In this document: positions 34,153 to 41,980 of the stretch, in pieces
How the letters are laid out: each line of letters opens with the position of its first letter
Numbering within the stretch: position 1 is the stretch's first letter
NCBI GenBank assembly: GCA_963836405.1
Contig: CAWIJL010000002.1
Span: 310,001-374,000, forward strand
Reading direction: 5' to 3'
Source of the DNA: CAWIJJ01 sp963836405
Lineage (GTDB): Bacteria; Acidobacteriota; Terriglobia; Bryobacterales; Bryobacteraceae
DNA length: 64,000 nucleotides
The notes under the pieces: model-generated
What the model saw: only the letters and a program-made list of their open reading frames with translations
What the model was told of the DNA's origin: nothing
The model's database searches: none
Made by a program: the position numbers and the translations under genes

Positions 34153-36612
34153 ATGCACCAGCTTTTTGAGGACTGCCGCTTCGCCGTCCGCACCTTGCGC
34201 AAGAGCGCCGGGCTGACAGCCGTCATCGTCGTATCGCTGGCCATCGGGATCGGCGCAAATACTGCCATCTTCAGCCTCCTCAACGCCCTCCTGCTCCGGC
34301 CCCTGCCATTTCCCGATCCGGACCGCCTGGCGGTCCTCTGGCTGCGCTCCCCCGGAATCGACATTCCGCAGGACTGGCCTTCCCCCGGCCAGTACATCGA
34401 CATCAAAACCCAGAACCGCTCCTTCGACCGCATGTCGATTTCGCAGGGCCGCTCCGCCACCCTGATCGGCCTCGATCAGCCGCAGAATGTCGGCGTCCTC
34501 CGCACCTCCTCCACGCTGTTCCAGATGCTTGGAGCAAAGCCGCTCCTCGGCAGGCTGCTGCTGCCCGGCGAGGACGCGCCCGGCAAACCAGCCGTCGCCA
34601 TCCTGAGCTACGCGATTTGGCGGCGCCTCTTCAACTCCGATCCTGAAATCGTCGGCCGCAACATCACTCTGAGCGGCGCGGGCGAGGGCGGCGGCGCCGC
34701 CAAAAATCAGTTCGAGGTGGCCGGAGTGCTGCGCCCCGACTTCCTCTTGGACCCCGAAATCATGCCCACCGTCGGCAGCATCGAACGCATGGACATCTAC
34801 CTTCCGCTGCCGCTCGGAGCCGACGCCGTCAACCGGCGTGGCGACGAAAACTACAACCTGATGGCGCGCCTTAAGCCGGGCGTGACCATCGGGCAGGCAC
34901 AGGCCGATATCGCGGTCATCGCCGCCCGCATCCGCGATAAGGATAAGCGCGACCGCACCTTCACCATCAGCGTCGTGCCGCTGCTCGAACAGGTGGTGGG
35001 CAACGTGCGCCTCGCCGTCCTGGTGCTGCTCGGCTCGGTTGCCCTCGTGCTGCTCATCGCCTGCGCCAACGTGGCCAACCTGCTGCTTTCCCGCGCCGCC
35101 GCGCGCCAGAAGGAGTTCGCCATCCGCGGCGCGCTCGGCGCCGGCTGGGAACGCATGGCGCGCCAGTTGTTGACCGAAAGCCTGCTGCTCGCCTTCGCCG
35201 GCGGCGCTGCCGGACTCCTCATCGCCAAAGCCGCCATCTACGTCGTGCGCTCCGTCAATCCCGGCAACATCCCCCGCCTCGACGCCATCGCCATCGACTT
35301 CCGCGTGCTCGCCTTCACCTTCCTCGTCTCCGCCGCCACCGGCATCGCCTTCGGGCTGGCCCCCGCCCTGCGCGCCGCCCGCGTGGATCTCAACACCTCG
35401 CTTAAATCCGGTAGCCGCGGAGCCCAGGGCGATGGCGGCTTTGTCCCCTCCCGTCAGCGTCTGCGCAGCGCGCTGGTCGTCTCCGAGCTCGCCTTCTCCC
35501 TCATGCTGCTGGTGGGCGCGGGCCTGCTTCTCCGCAGCTTTGCCACCCTTTCTGCGGTCTCTCCGGGTTTTAATCCCGGCCACGTGATCTCCATGCGCCT
35601 CGGCGCCACCGGCCTGCGCTACGCCACCCCCGCGGCCGTCGACGCGGCTTGGCGCGACCTGTTCGCCCGCATCGCCGCGCTTCCCGGCGTCCGCTCCACC
35701 GGCGGCGTCGCCACCCTCCCCTTCACCTCCGCCATCGGTTGGGGCGGTATCAATGTCGAAGGCTTCACGCCCCAGCCCGGGCAGGAGCTTCAGGTCGATA
35801 TGCGAAGCGCCACCCCGGACTACTTCCGCACCATGGAAATCCCCCTCCGCCAGGGCCGCTTCCTCACCCAACAGGATGCCGCGGCATCGCCCTCCCAGTC
35901 GGTCCTCATCGACGAGAAGTTCGCCCAGCGCTTCTGGCCGCGTGAAAATCCCGTCGGCAAACAAGTCTGGTTCGACCCGCAAAGGAAGATGACCATCGTG
36001 GGCGTCGTCGGAACCGTCAAGCAGTACGGCCTCGACGTGGATGGAAAGATCGTCGTCTACTTCCCCTCCGCCCGCGGCCGCTACGTCGTGGCGCGAACCG
36101 CCGGCGACCCGGCCGCCGCCGCGCAGGCCATCGCCCGCCAGGTGCAAGCCGTCGATCCCACCATCCCCCTCTACGACGTCCGCACCATGGACGACCGCAT
36201 GCACGATTCGCTCGCCCGCCAGCGATTCTCCACCATCATGCTCGGCGCCTTCGCCGTCTTCGCCCTCATCCTGGCATCGGTCGGAATCTACGGCGTCATT
36301 TCCTACCTGGTCACGCAGGGCACCCACGACCTCGGCGTGCGCATCGCCCTCGGCGCGCAGCGCGGCAATATCGTCGCCCTCGTGCTGCGCCACGCCCTCG
36401 GCCTCGCCGCCGCTGGCATCGCCCTGGGCCTCGCCGGCGCATTCCTGCTGACCCGCGTGATGGCCGCCCTCCTGTTCGGTGTTGGCGCCCGCGACCCGCT
36501 CACCTTCGCCGCCGTCCCGCTCCTGCTCGCCGCCGTCGCCGCCGCCGCCAGTTACCTGCCCGCCCTCCGCGCCACCCGCGTAGACCCCATCGTCGCCTTG
36601 CGTGAAGAATAA
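34153..36612 (+). CDS. ADOP-type ABC permease
   Basis: 819 residues in one frame. The layout is an N-terminal membrane helix (RKSAGLTAVIVVSLAIGIG), a MacB-type periplasmic domain, an FtsX domain (ACANVANLLLSRAAARQKEFAIRGALGAGWERM), a second periplasmic domain and a second FtsX domain ending RATRVDPIVALREE. It lacks the long cytoplasmic leader of the permease at 25287 and has no adjacent PadR gene or ATPase. The transported or released substrate is unknown. Confidence 0.88.
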   Translation: MHQLFEDCRFAVRTLRKSAGLTAVIVVSLAIGIGANTAIFSLLNALLLRPLPFPDPDRLAVLWLRSPGIDIPQDWPSPGQYIDIKTQNRSFDRMSISQGRSATLIGLDQPQNVGVLRTSSTLFQMLGAKPLLGRLLLPGEDAPGKPAVAILSYAIWRRLFNSDPEIVGRNITLSGAGEGGGAAKNQFEVAGVLRPDFLLDPEIMPTVGSIERMDIYLPLPLGADAVNRRGDENYNLMARLKPGVTIGQAQADIAVIAARIRDKDKRDRTFTISVVPLLEQVVGNVRLAVLVLLGSVALVLLIACANVANLLLSRAAARQKEFAIRGALGAGWERMARQLLTESLLLAFAGGAAGLLIAKAAIYVVRSVNPGNIPRLDAIAIDFRVLAFTFLVSAATGIAFGLAPALRAARVDLNTSLKSGSRGAQGDGGFVPSRQRLRSALVVSELAFSLMLLVGAGLLLRSFATLSAVSPGFNPGHVISMRLGATGLRYATPAAVDAAWRDLFARIAALPGVRSTGGVATLPFTSAIGWGGINVEGFTPQPGQELQVDMRSATPDYFRTMEIPLRQGRFLTQQDAAASPSQSVLIDEKFAQRFWPRENPVGKQVWFDPQRKMTIVGVVGTVKQYGLDVDGKIVVYFPSARGRYVVARTAGDPAAAAQAIARQVQAVDPTIPLYDVRTMDDRMHDSLARQRFSTIMLGAFAVFALILASVGIYGVISYLVTQGTHDLGVRIALGAQRGNIVALVLRHALGLAAAGIALGLAGAFLLTRVMAALLFGVGARDPLTFAAVPLLLAAVAAAASYLPALRATRVDPIVALREE

Positions 36613-36711
36613 CGCCGCCCCCCGTATTTCCGAACTGCTCCGCTCCATCCGCGAGGACGAACCCGTGCTGCCGCGGCGCGCCCCGACGGTCCCCGCGGCC
36701 TGCAAATATCA

Positions 36712-36822
36712 CCAGCCAGTCGAACAGCATCCGCAGCGCCGCCAGCCGTTGCTTGACGGTGGGCGCGGAGGACTTGCCCTGCAGTTCCTTGATGTAGGCG
36801 GGAATCAAGCCATTCTCTGGGC
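36712..36822 (-). pseudogene. Fragment of a tyrosine integrase
   Basis: On the minus strand the piece IPAYIKELQGKSSAPTVKQR followed by LAALRMLFDWLV is the typical core-binding (SAM-like) segment of tyrosine recombinases. The sequence before and after does not continue the homology, and the catalytic domain is absent, so only about 35 residues of the gene remain. It marks an old integration or deletion site right after the permease. Confidence 0.6.
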
Positions 36823-36970
36823 CGCTCTGTGCGAGTCCCTGACCTTACTGGGAGCCATTCTCCAGGTTTCCTCGCGCCGTAACATGGGACCGCAATGGAC
36901 CGTCTGGTTGATGGGCTTGACCGCAGGCAGTTTTCTCTATCTCGGCTATCACTCGTTTCGCTGCCCGAGT
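36810..36970 (+). pseudogene. Possible membrane-protein fragment
   Basis: On the + strand the frame reads ILWAALCESLTLLGAILQV, then WTVWLMGLTAGSFLYLGYHSF, two plausible membrane helices. The homology-like part begins where the integrase fragment on the other strand ends, so the two look like truncated genes joined at a breakpoint. No start codon belongs to it. The identification is weak. Confidence 0.3.
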
Positions 36971-37104
36971 CGAGTCGAGCTTCCGGTCCGCGGCTTTTCG
37001 CGCCACACTGGGGATGGCCGCAATCGGGGTGATCTCTTTGTTGCGCTGAAGAAGCGCCGGATATCACACCGGCCCCCCGCCCGCGCGAGCCGCAACAATC
37101 CCCA

Positions 37105-37623
37105 TCAACGCCGCCGCATCATGTGCTGTAAGGCGATCGTCAAAGCCAATCCTCCGATCGCTTTGACTACCTGCGGGTGCTGCGCGTAGAAACTGCTGAC
37201 CTGGTCCACCACCGAGGGATTGTGCTTCTCGGCGTGCGCCGCCAGATCCTGCACCTGCTCCGCCGAAACCTGGCCCGCTTGCTGCGCCGAAACCTGGCCG
37301 CCTGAAAATAGTCCGGAGATCGCCGCCAGCGACGGGATGGCGCTCAACGCCCCCGGCCCCGCCGCGCCAATCAGCCGGTTCAGCAGTCCCGCCTGCTGGC
37401 CCGGGTCCGAATGCCGGAAAAGGCTTCCAATCATTTCGGGAAACGGCGGCGTCTGGTCCGACTGGAACGCCCGCGAGAGGCCTCCCGCGACCACGTCGGG
37501 CGGCGCATTCCGAGCCACCTCCTGGTAATCGTCGTGCTGGTCTTCGCCGGCCGGCGCCGCGCCCGATGCCTCCCCCGAGTACTTCTGCGCCAGCCCGCTC
37601 AGTGCGTTCAGCCAATTTGCCAT
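37105..37623 (-). CDS. YidB/DUF937-like hypothetical protein
   Basis: 172 residues from ATG 37623 (MANWLNALSGLAQKYSG). The middle DDYQEVARNAPPDVVAGGLSR and SDQTPPFPEMIGSLFRHSDP resemble the YidB/DUF937 group. The C-terminus VVKAIGGLALTIALQHMMRRR is a hydrophobic helix. The glutamine- and alanine-rich stretch (GQVSAQQAGQVSAEQV) contains a small internal repeat. Function unknown. Confidence 0.6.
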   Translation of the reverse strand: MANWLNALSGLAQKYSGEASGAAPAGEDQHDDYQEVARNAPPDVVAGGLSRAFQSDQTPPFPEMIGSLFRHSDPGQQAGLLNRLIGAAGPGALSAIPSLAAISGLFSGGQVSAQQAGQVSAEQVQDLAAHAEKHNPSVVDQVSSFYAQHPQVVKAIGGLALTIALQHMMRRR

Positions 37624-37748
37624 ACCCGCCGCACCGCAGTTACAAGGCCACAGCCATGTTTCATACCTTTCGTGTAAATCTTCCGCCAATAATGTCGCTC
37701 CTTTGCGCGTTACCTGTTGGAAAGTAGCGAAAGGACATTGAGGTTCTC

Positions 37749-38381
37749 ATGCCGTACCCAGCTCGTAAAATTCCATTCAACGCCCGCGATTTTGCCACCC
37801 ACCAGAGCTTGCAGCGCGTCGCCGCTTTTAACAAGGGTGCTGACGCAGCCGCCCGTCAGGTGGCCATCGACTACGTCGTCAAGGCGCACGCCTTCAGCAA
37901 GGATGACACCAAAACCCTGATCTACGACCCCGGCCTGAAGCTACCCGGGCGAAACGTCGCCGGCGACATCCGGATCGGACCGCTCGCCTTCGCCCAGGAC
38001 CTGCCGTGGCTCGCCGGAATCGTCTTTCACGAACTCGTGCACAGCCCGCAGTCCGCATACTACGCCGCCCGGAGCGTGACGCAAATCGACCCCAACCGGT
38101 CGGAGGCCGAGCGCCTGATGATCGCTCTCGATGAGCATGAGGCGTACTGGTGGTCGCTCAAACGTGCCGTGGAACTCGGTCTCGCCCAGGCCCAACAGGC
38201 CGAGATTCGAAAACGGGCCCAGTTCGCCCTCATCGATCTCGATGAACCCGCCGCCCGCAGTCTCGCCCAAAAGCAGAAATTCGATGACGCGCGAGATGTG
38301 TTGATCGGTCTGTTCAAAGCGAAGTCCGCAGGCTCCCATGCCGGCATTCTGCGGCGCAACACAACCGCTCACTGCGCGTGA
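37749..38381 (+). CDS. Putative HExxH metallopeptidase-like protein
   Basis: 210 residues, not recognisably secreted. The helix IVFHELVHSPQSAYYAARS contains HELVH (HExxH), the zinc-binding core of zincins, around residue 98-102; downstream acidic helices (SEAERLMIALDEHEAYWW) could supply a third ligand. The rest is helical. No named peptidase family is recognised, so the activity is inferred from the motif only. Confidence 0.55.
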   Translation: MPYPARKIPFNARDFATHQSLQRVAAFNKGADAAARQVAIDYVVKAHAFSKDDTKTLIYDPGLKLPGRNVAGDIRIGPLAFAQDLPWLAGIVFHELVHSPQSAYYAARSVTQIDPNRSEAERLMIALDEHEAYWWSLKRAVELGLAQAQQAEIRKRAQFALIDLDEPAARSLAQKQKFDDARDVLIGLFKAKSAGSHAGILRRNTTAHCA

Positions 38382-38459
38382 GCGGGCGCGCCCTTACTTC
38401 AACTCCACCGGCGTGAACCGGCCGCCGTTCAGCAGAATCCCGAGCACCCAGGACCCGCG

Positions 38460-39000
38460 AAATATTCAGGAAGTAAGATGTCTCACGATTGGTGTTGCCC
38501 ACCGCGGCGTAATTCCGCGGCGCGCGCGGCCACCGGGCGCGCGTTGAGCGCATAAACGCCGGCATACTGCAGCAGCACCAGGGCGGGGAATTTGCCCTCC
38601 CGCGCCGGTTTCGCCGCGTAGCCCTGCGCGTGCGAGCCGAGCGCGTCCAGCACCAAGCTGCTCATCTCGATGCCCGGCGTCTCCGTCTCGACCGCCGTCA
38701 GCACCGGATCGATGGGGATCTCCGCCTGCGCCGCCAGTTTCCCCGCCCAGAGCCCGATCTCATCGGCGCCACCCCGGCGCCCACAGCGTAGAGCCCGTTG
38801 TTGCGGCCCGTATTCCCGCCCGTGAAGCCGTTCGAATTGCCGCGGCCCGTAGCGGCGTCGTCCGCGACTCCCTCGGCAGCAGGTTTTCCCACCGGCTGAA
38901 CCGCGACGTAGATCATCTCCGGACTCGGTGCCCGTAATTTCGATTCTTGCCGCGCCCGAAGACAAGTCGAGCTTGCCCTCAATGCCCGTGGTAGAAGTCC
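38460..39000 (-). pseudogene. Decayed acetylxylan esterase (AXE1-type)
   Basis: Pieces of an acetylxylan esterase lie in order but in different frames on the minus strand: GKLDLSSGAARIEITGTE, then MIYVAVQPVG and NNGLYAVGAGVAP, the better preserved WAGKLAAQAEIPIDPVLTA to GKFPALVLLQYAGVYALN, and finally NYAAVGNTNRETSYFLN. The catalytic serine region (GxSQGG) and the C-terminal half are absent. Relatives deacetylate plant xylan. Several deletions and frameshifts show that this gene is dead. Confidence 0.65.
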
Positions 39001-39086
39001 GAAAGGACCGCTTACTAACGTGCGCGGCTCCGTAGATCAGCGACTTACAGAGCCGCGACCGTGAGGGAGCGACATCTACCACGGGC
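38984..39086. repeat. REP-like palindromic element, copy 1
   Basis: A 12-bp perfect inverted repeat, GCCCGTGGTAGA (38984-38995) and TCTACCACGGGC (39075-39086), encloses a structured 79-base core: the small hairpin GTCCGAAAGGAC, an 8-bp stem CGCGGCTC/GAGCCGCG, and the block from AGCGACTTACAG (39039) to GAGGGAGCGA (39072). The last block recurs at 59454-59486. It resembles the REP elements of soil bacteria, which are moved by Y1-type transposases; none is encoded here. Confidence 0.6.
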
Positions 39087-39109
39087 TGATAGGTTGCGGC
39101 GCGGACAAG

Positions 39110-39772
39110 TTACCAGATCTGCGGCACCAGCCGGTGTCTTACCTTACCCGCATAATCGGCATAGCCTTCTAACTCGTTTTGCAAGGTGCGATCTTCCAGC
39201 GCCGTTCGCAGTCCGGTTACAGCCGCCGTAATCGCGGCGGGCGCGAAGGCCCATCGCGAATTCAGGATCAACGGCGTGGCCAGCGTGAACGCCGAGATCC
39301 CGGTATAGCCCGGATGCCGTACGAAACGATAAGGCCCGCTCGTCACCACTACGTGCCCGCGGTCCTTCTGAATGCGCACAATCGAGGAGAAAAACTTGTT
39401 GGTATGCATCGCCCACGCGATCAATGCGGCGGACAGGACGGCCACCACCACACCCAGAACGAACGCCGCCCGCGGCATACCGTCCGACCAGCGGAATCGC
39501 GTGTCCAGGCCCGCCGTAATCCACGTGCTCACCGGGCCCACCAGCACCACTACGCCCACAATCGGCTTGTCCCACTTCTTGCCCGCTTTGATATTGCCGC
39601 GCTCGGCGCGCAACTCGGGGTTACGCGACAGCAGTGCCATGCTCGCCAGGCTGGCCGCCAGGTTGAGCCCCAGCAGAACCCACGCATTGGGCCAGTCCAA
39701 ACGGCCGGCCGATCCGAAAAGACACACCGAGGTGATGGCCATGCTGAAGACCACCGGTACGAATTGTCTCAT
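39110..39772 (-). CDS. Isoprenylcysteine methyltransferase (ICMT)-family membrane protein
   Basis: 220 residues from ATG 39772. Five or so membrane segments, then the C-terminal signature VVVTSGPYRFVRHPGYTGISAF, which binds S-adenosylmethionine in ICMT/PEMT-type methyltransferases. Bacterial members methylate lipids or other small hydrophobic molecules; the substrate is not deducible. Stand-alone gene. Confidence 0.8.
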   Translation of the reverse strand: MRQFVPVVFSMAITSVCLFGSAGRLDWPNAWVLLGLNLAASLASMALLSRNPELRAERGNIKAGKKWDKPIVGVVVLVGPVSTWITAGLDTRFRWSDGMPRAAFVLGVVVAVLSAALIAWAMHTNKFFSSIVRIQKDRGHVVVTSGPYRFVRHPGYTGISAFTLATPLILNSRWAFAPAAITAAVTGLRTALEDRTLQNELEGYADYAGKVRHRLVPQIW

Positions 39773-39825
39773 TCGGACCACTATATCCTCTTTCGCCCAC
39801 CGGCGTTCCCGTCTATGCTGGTCTC

Positions 39826-40170
39826 GTGGGTACAGGGCGACACTTACTCCGCCGTCATCTCTTCCTCTCGATCGGCGTCTTCTCGCTCTCGCTCTTCTAC
39901 CTGGTCGCCGCACTCGGTCGCGTGGGCGCAACCGGCATCGCCCAAACACTCGCGGGTCCGATGCGCATCCTGATTGTGCCGGTCTACCTCGTTTGGCTCC
40001 TCATCTCGCTTGCGGAAGTCGCGGTAGCGGGACCCCAAGGGCCGCCTCCCGCCCTCGCAATCCCCTTGTGGGCTTTCAGCACGGTGGCGGGACTCGCGCC
40101 CTACGCTCTCGTGGACTACATCCTTCACCGCCTCCGCTCGCGAACCGCCCCCTGTAACTCGCCCAAGTAA
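39826..40170 (+). CDS. Small membrane protein
   Basis: 114 residues from a GTG start. Three hydrophobic segments are visible (LFLSIGVFSLSLFYLVAAL, MRILIVPVYLVWLLISLAEV and PLWAFSTVAGLAPYALVDYI). Divergent from the methyltransferase with a 53-bp gap. I do not recognise the family. Confidence 0.5.
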   Translation: MGTGRHLLRRHLFLSIGVFSLSLFYLVAALGRVGATGIAQTLAGPMRILIVPVYLVWLLISLAEVAVAGPQGPPPALAIPLWAFSTVAGLAPYALVDYILHRLRSRTAPCNSPK

Positions 40171-40227
40171 GTGCGCAAGTCCCCGAACCGCATACCGCCT
40201 GCGGCGTTGTGAACCCCCACCCGAAAG

Positions 40228-40242
40228 CCCCCGGCTTGGGGG
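40228..40242 (+). terminator. Weak hairpin after the small membrane protein
   Basis: CCCCC, five-base loop GGCTT, GGGGG. It lies 58 bases after the stop at 40170 and is not followed by a T-run. Confidence 0.3.
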
Positions 40243-40349
40243 AGTAATCCTGGCCGAGGCCGTTCCCCTATGATTCACGCGCGATCGGCCATGTATGACT
40301 CGGGGGAACAGGTGAGGGGTTATGCCCTTTCTGCACTACAATTCTTGCG

Positions 40350-40466
40350 GTGCCAAGAACGCTCGGTATCGCCAGGACGGTTGACGATGAGGTCATCCTG
40401 ACGAAGCTGCGAAAAGGCGCCAAGTTGAAAGAGGAAGGTGGCAGACGTCGAATGGCGAAGTGGTAA
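40350..40466 (+). CDS. Possible 38-residue peptide
   Basis: A GTG-started frame encodes VPRTLGIARTVDDEVILTKL plus a basic end and stops at TAA 40464-40466, just before the group II intron boundary. A TACAAT box at 40337-40342 would place transcription start at the GTG. It may be a chance frame or the remaining N-terminus of a gene that the intron region interrupts. Confidence 0.22.
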   Translation: MPRTLGIARTVDDEVILTKLRKGAKLKEEGGRRRMAKW

Positions 40467-40478
40467 AGTACAGCCTTG

Positions 40479-40850
40479 GTGCGTCCCGAAAGACGCGTTG
40501 TTCTAGCAGGTGCAAGTCCTGTCCGGGTAAGCGCCGGAGCGCCCGGTAGCAGACTTCAGCCGGGAGGAGAGATCCTCTCGAGCGGAGCGGAGTGTCAAAA
40601 GCCCTTGAGAAAGAGGGGAGCAAACCGGCGGGCCGCAACAATCAGTGAACGCAATAGCCTCGTCACATTATCAGCCGAAAGGTGTTTGGGAGGGCCGAGC
40701 CGCTCATGTCACGGCGATGGCAACAGACAGCATTCTGGACCGGAACGAATGCTGGACCTCGCCGGGGTCGCAGGCGGCGGCACGTTGGGAAAGAACGATG
40801 TATCGCACGGCTCGAGGAGAGGGAGAGCCGGCCGGCGTCGAGCCGCGCCA
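40479..40850 (+). mobile_element. Group II intron, 5' part (domain I), without reverse transcriptase
   Basis: The 5' end GTGCG (40479) opens a structured region typical of domain I: stems GCGTC/GACGC and CAGG/CCTG, a CCGG-rich junction, GGGAGGGCCGAG at 40688-40699, the perfect hairpin CAGCATTC/GAATGCTG around 40730, and CTGGACC followed by GGGGTCGCAGGCGGC (40752-40778). This order fits the start of bacterial group II introns. No reverse transcriptase gene and no domain V/VI hairpin follow, so the element is 3'-truncated and cannot splice. Confidence 0.6.
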
Positions 40851-40863
40851 AGAAAGGCACCAA

Positions 40864-41043
40864 ATGACCGTAGATGAACGCATTGAGAAGCTGGTGGCGC
40901 ACCAGGAGAAGACGCAAGTCCTGCTGGCCGATATCGTGGATAGCATCCAGCGTTTGGAGCGCATCGCGCTCGCGCTCGATATCGACGATGTGCAGCAGCG
41001 TCTGACCAATCTGGAAGCCCGCCGCCAGAAGAAGCCCCAATGA
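40864..41043 (+). CDS. Small coiled-coil protein
   Basis: 59 residues from ATG 40864. The whole protein is one heptad-like helix (ERIEKLVAHQEKTQVLLADI, then RLERIALALDIDDVQQRL). It follows the intron fragment directly and may be the downstream part of whatever was disrupted, or an independent small gene. Function unknown. Confidence 0.4.
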   Translation: MTVDERIEKLVAHQEKTQVLLADIVDSIQRLERIALALDIDDVQQRLTNLEARRQKKPQ

Positions 41044-41171
41044 ACGCCCCTACCCGAACAGCGAAGGTGTTTGGCTTCTGACTGCTGACGTTCAAGTATT
41101 AGATCCCGCGGTAACCCCTGAAACGCAAGAAGACCGGACGCCTTTTGCGGGCGCGAGAGCCGCCCGGGCGA

Positions 41172-41471
41172 TCACTCCGCTTCCGGCGCCGCCGCCTCCG
41201 CCTGCTTCGTCAGTTCCTCATCGGAAACGCGCGACGCCAGAACCTCCTTGGCCCGCTCCGCGTCCGCCGCCGGAACATACAGTTGATACCCGCCCAGCAC
41301 GTTCGTCAGAAAAACATCGATATCGAGCGTGCGTTCGTTCCTGAGGAAACAGCGGATCCCTTCGCCTTCCAGTTGTGCCCGCGCGAATTTGGCTTGCATC
41401 GGATACGCGAAAGTCGCCAGCAGCGCCATCCCATCCTGCTCTTCGTTTTCCATGACCATATCCGCCCCCAT
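41172..41471 (-). CDS. DUF2007 domain protein
   Basis: 99 residues; AGGGGTG lies five bases before the ATG. The core LATFAYPMQAKFARAQLEGEGIRCFL and the C-terminal GGYQLYVPAADAERAKEVL match DUF2007, a small domain proposed to act in signal transduction. Divergent from the Rrf2 gene. Confidence 0.8.
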   Translation of the reverse strand: MGADMVMENEEQDGMALLATFAYPMQAKFARAQLEGEGIRCFLRNERTLDIDVFLTNVLGGYQLYVPAADAERAKEVLASRVSDEELTKQAEAAAPEAE

Positions 41472-41502
41472 GTTACACCCCTGAATCCCGCTCCGCCTGC
41501 GC

Positions 41503-41537
41503 TACAATCTCCAGTGGGATACGGGTGATTCTCCCAC
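41503..41537 (+). promoter_or_regulatory. Promoter region of rrf2-cysK with inverted repeat
   Basis: TACAAT at 41503-41508 is a good -10 box; the -35 match is poor (CCTGAA). Just downstream GTGGGA (41514-41519) and TCCCAC (41532-41537) form an inverted repeat with a 12-base centre. A regulator bound there would cover the transcription start, suiting Rrf2 autoregulation. Confidence 0.4.
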
Positions 41538-41549
41538 CTCCTTCGCCAG

Positions 41550-41975
41550 ATGAATACTTCCGTGAAAGGTGAATACGCGTTGCAGGCGCTTTTCGACCTC
41601 GCCTCGCAGCGCCGCGGCGACCCGGTGAAGATCGCCGACATCGCCCGCCGCCAGAAGATCCCGCAGAAATTCCTGGAGCTGATCCTCGCCGGCCTCAAGC
41701 AGGGCGGCTTCGTCGAGTCCCGCCGCGGCGCCGAAGGCGGCTACATGCTGGCCCGCCCGCCCGACGCCATCAGCGTCGGCGAGGTGCTTCGCTTCGTCGA
41801 AGGGCCGCGTCCCCGGAACACCCGCGCCCGCCGCCGTGTGGAAACTCCGTTTACAGTTATGTGGCACCAAGTTGACACCGCTGTGTCCGACATCGTGGAC
41901 AAAACCACTTTCGCCGACCTGCTCCGCGAGTGGAGTGAGAAGCAGAGCCGCTTCGTCCTGAATTGGGAGATCTGA
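41550..41975 (+). CDS. Rrf2-family regulator (CymR-like)
   Basis: 141 residues. The N-terminus TSVKGEYALQALFDLA and the recognition region KIADIARRQKIPQKFLELILAGLKQGGFVESRRGAEGGYML are typical of Rrf2 winged-helix proteins. It has no cysteine, so it cannot hold an iron-sulfur cluster like IscR. Its stop lies a few bases before a cysteine synthase gene, the arrangement of CymR, which senses sulfur status through a complex with CysK. A CymR-like role is therefore likely. Confidence 0.8.
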   Translation: MNTSVKGEYALQALFDLASQRRGDPVKIADIARRQKIPQKFLELILAGLKQGGFVESRRGAEGGYMLARPPDAISVGEVLRFVEGPRPRNTRARRRVETPFTVMWHQVDTAVSDIVDKTTFADLLREWSEKQSRFVLNWEI

Positions 41976-41980
41976 CAACC

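Noticed and set aside
34096..36705. 869-codon frame on the minus strand opposite the ADOP permease
   Set aside because: A shadow of the permease gene in GC-rich DNA; the peptide is Gly/Asp/Glu-rich with no domain.
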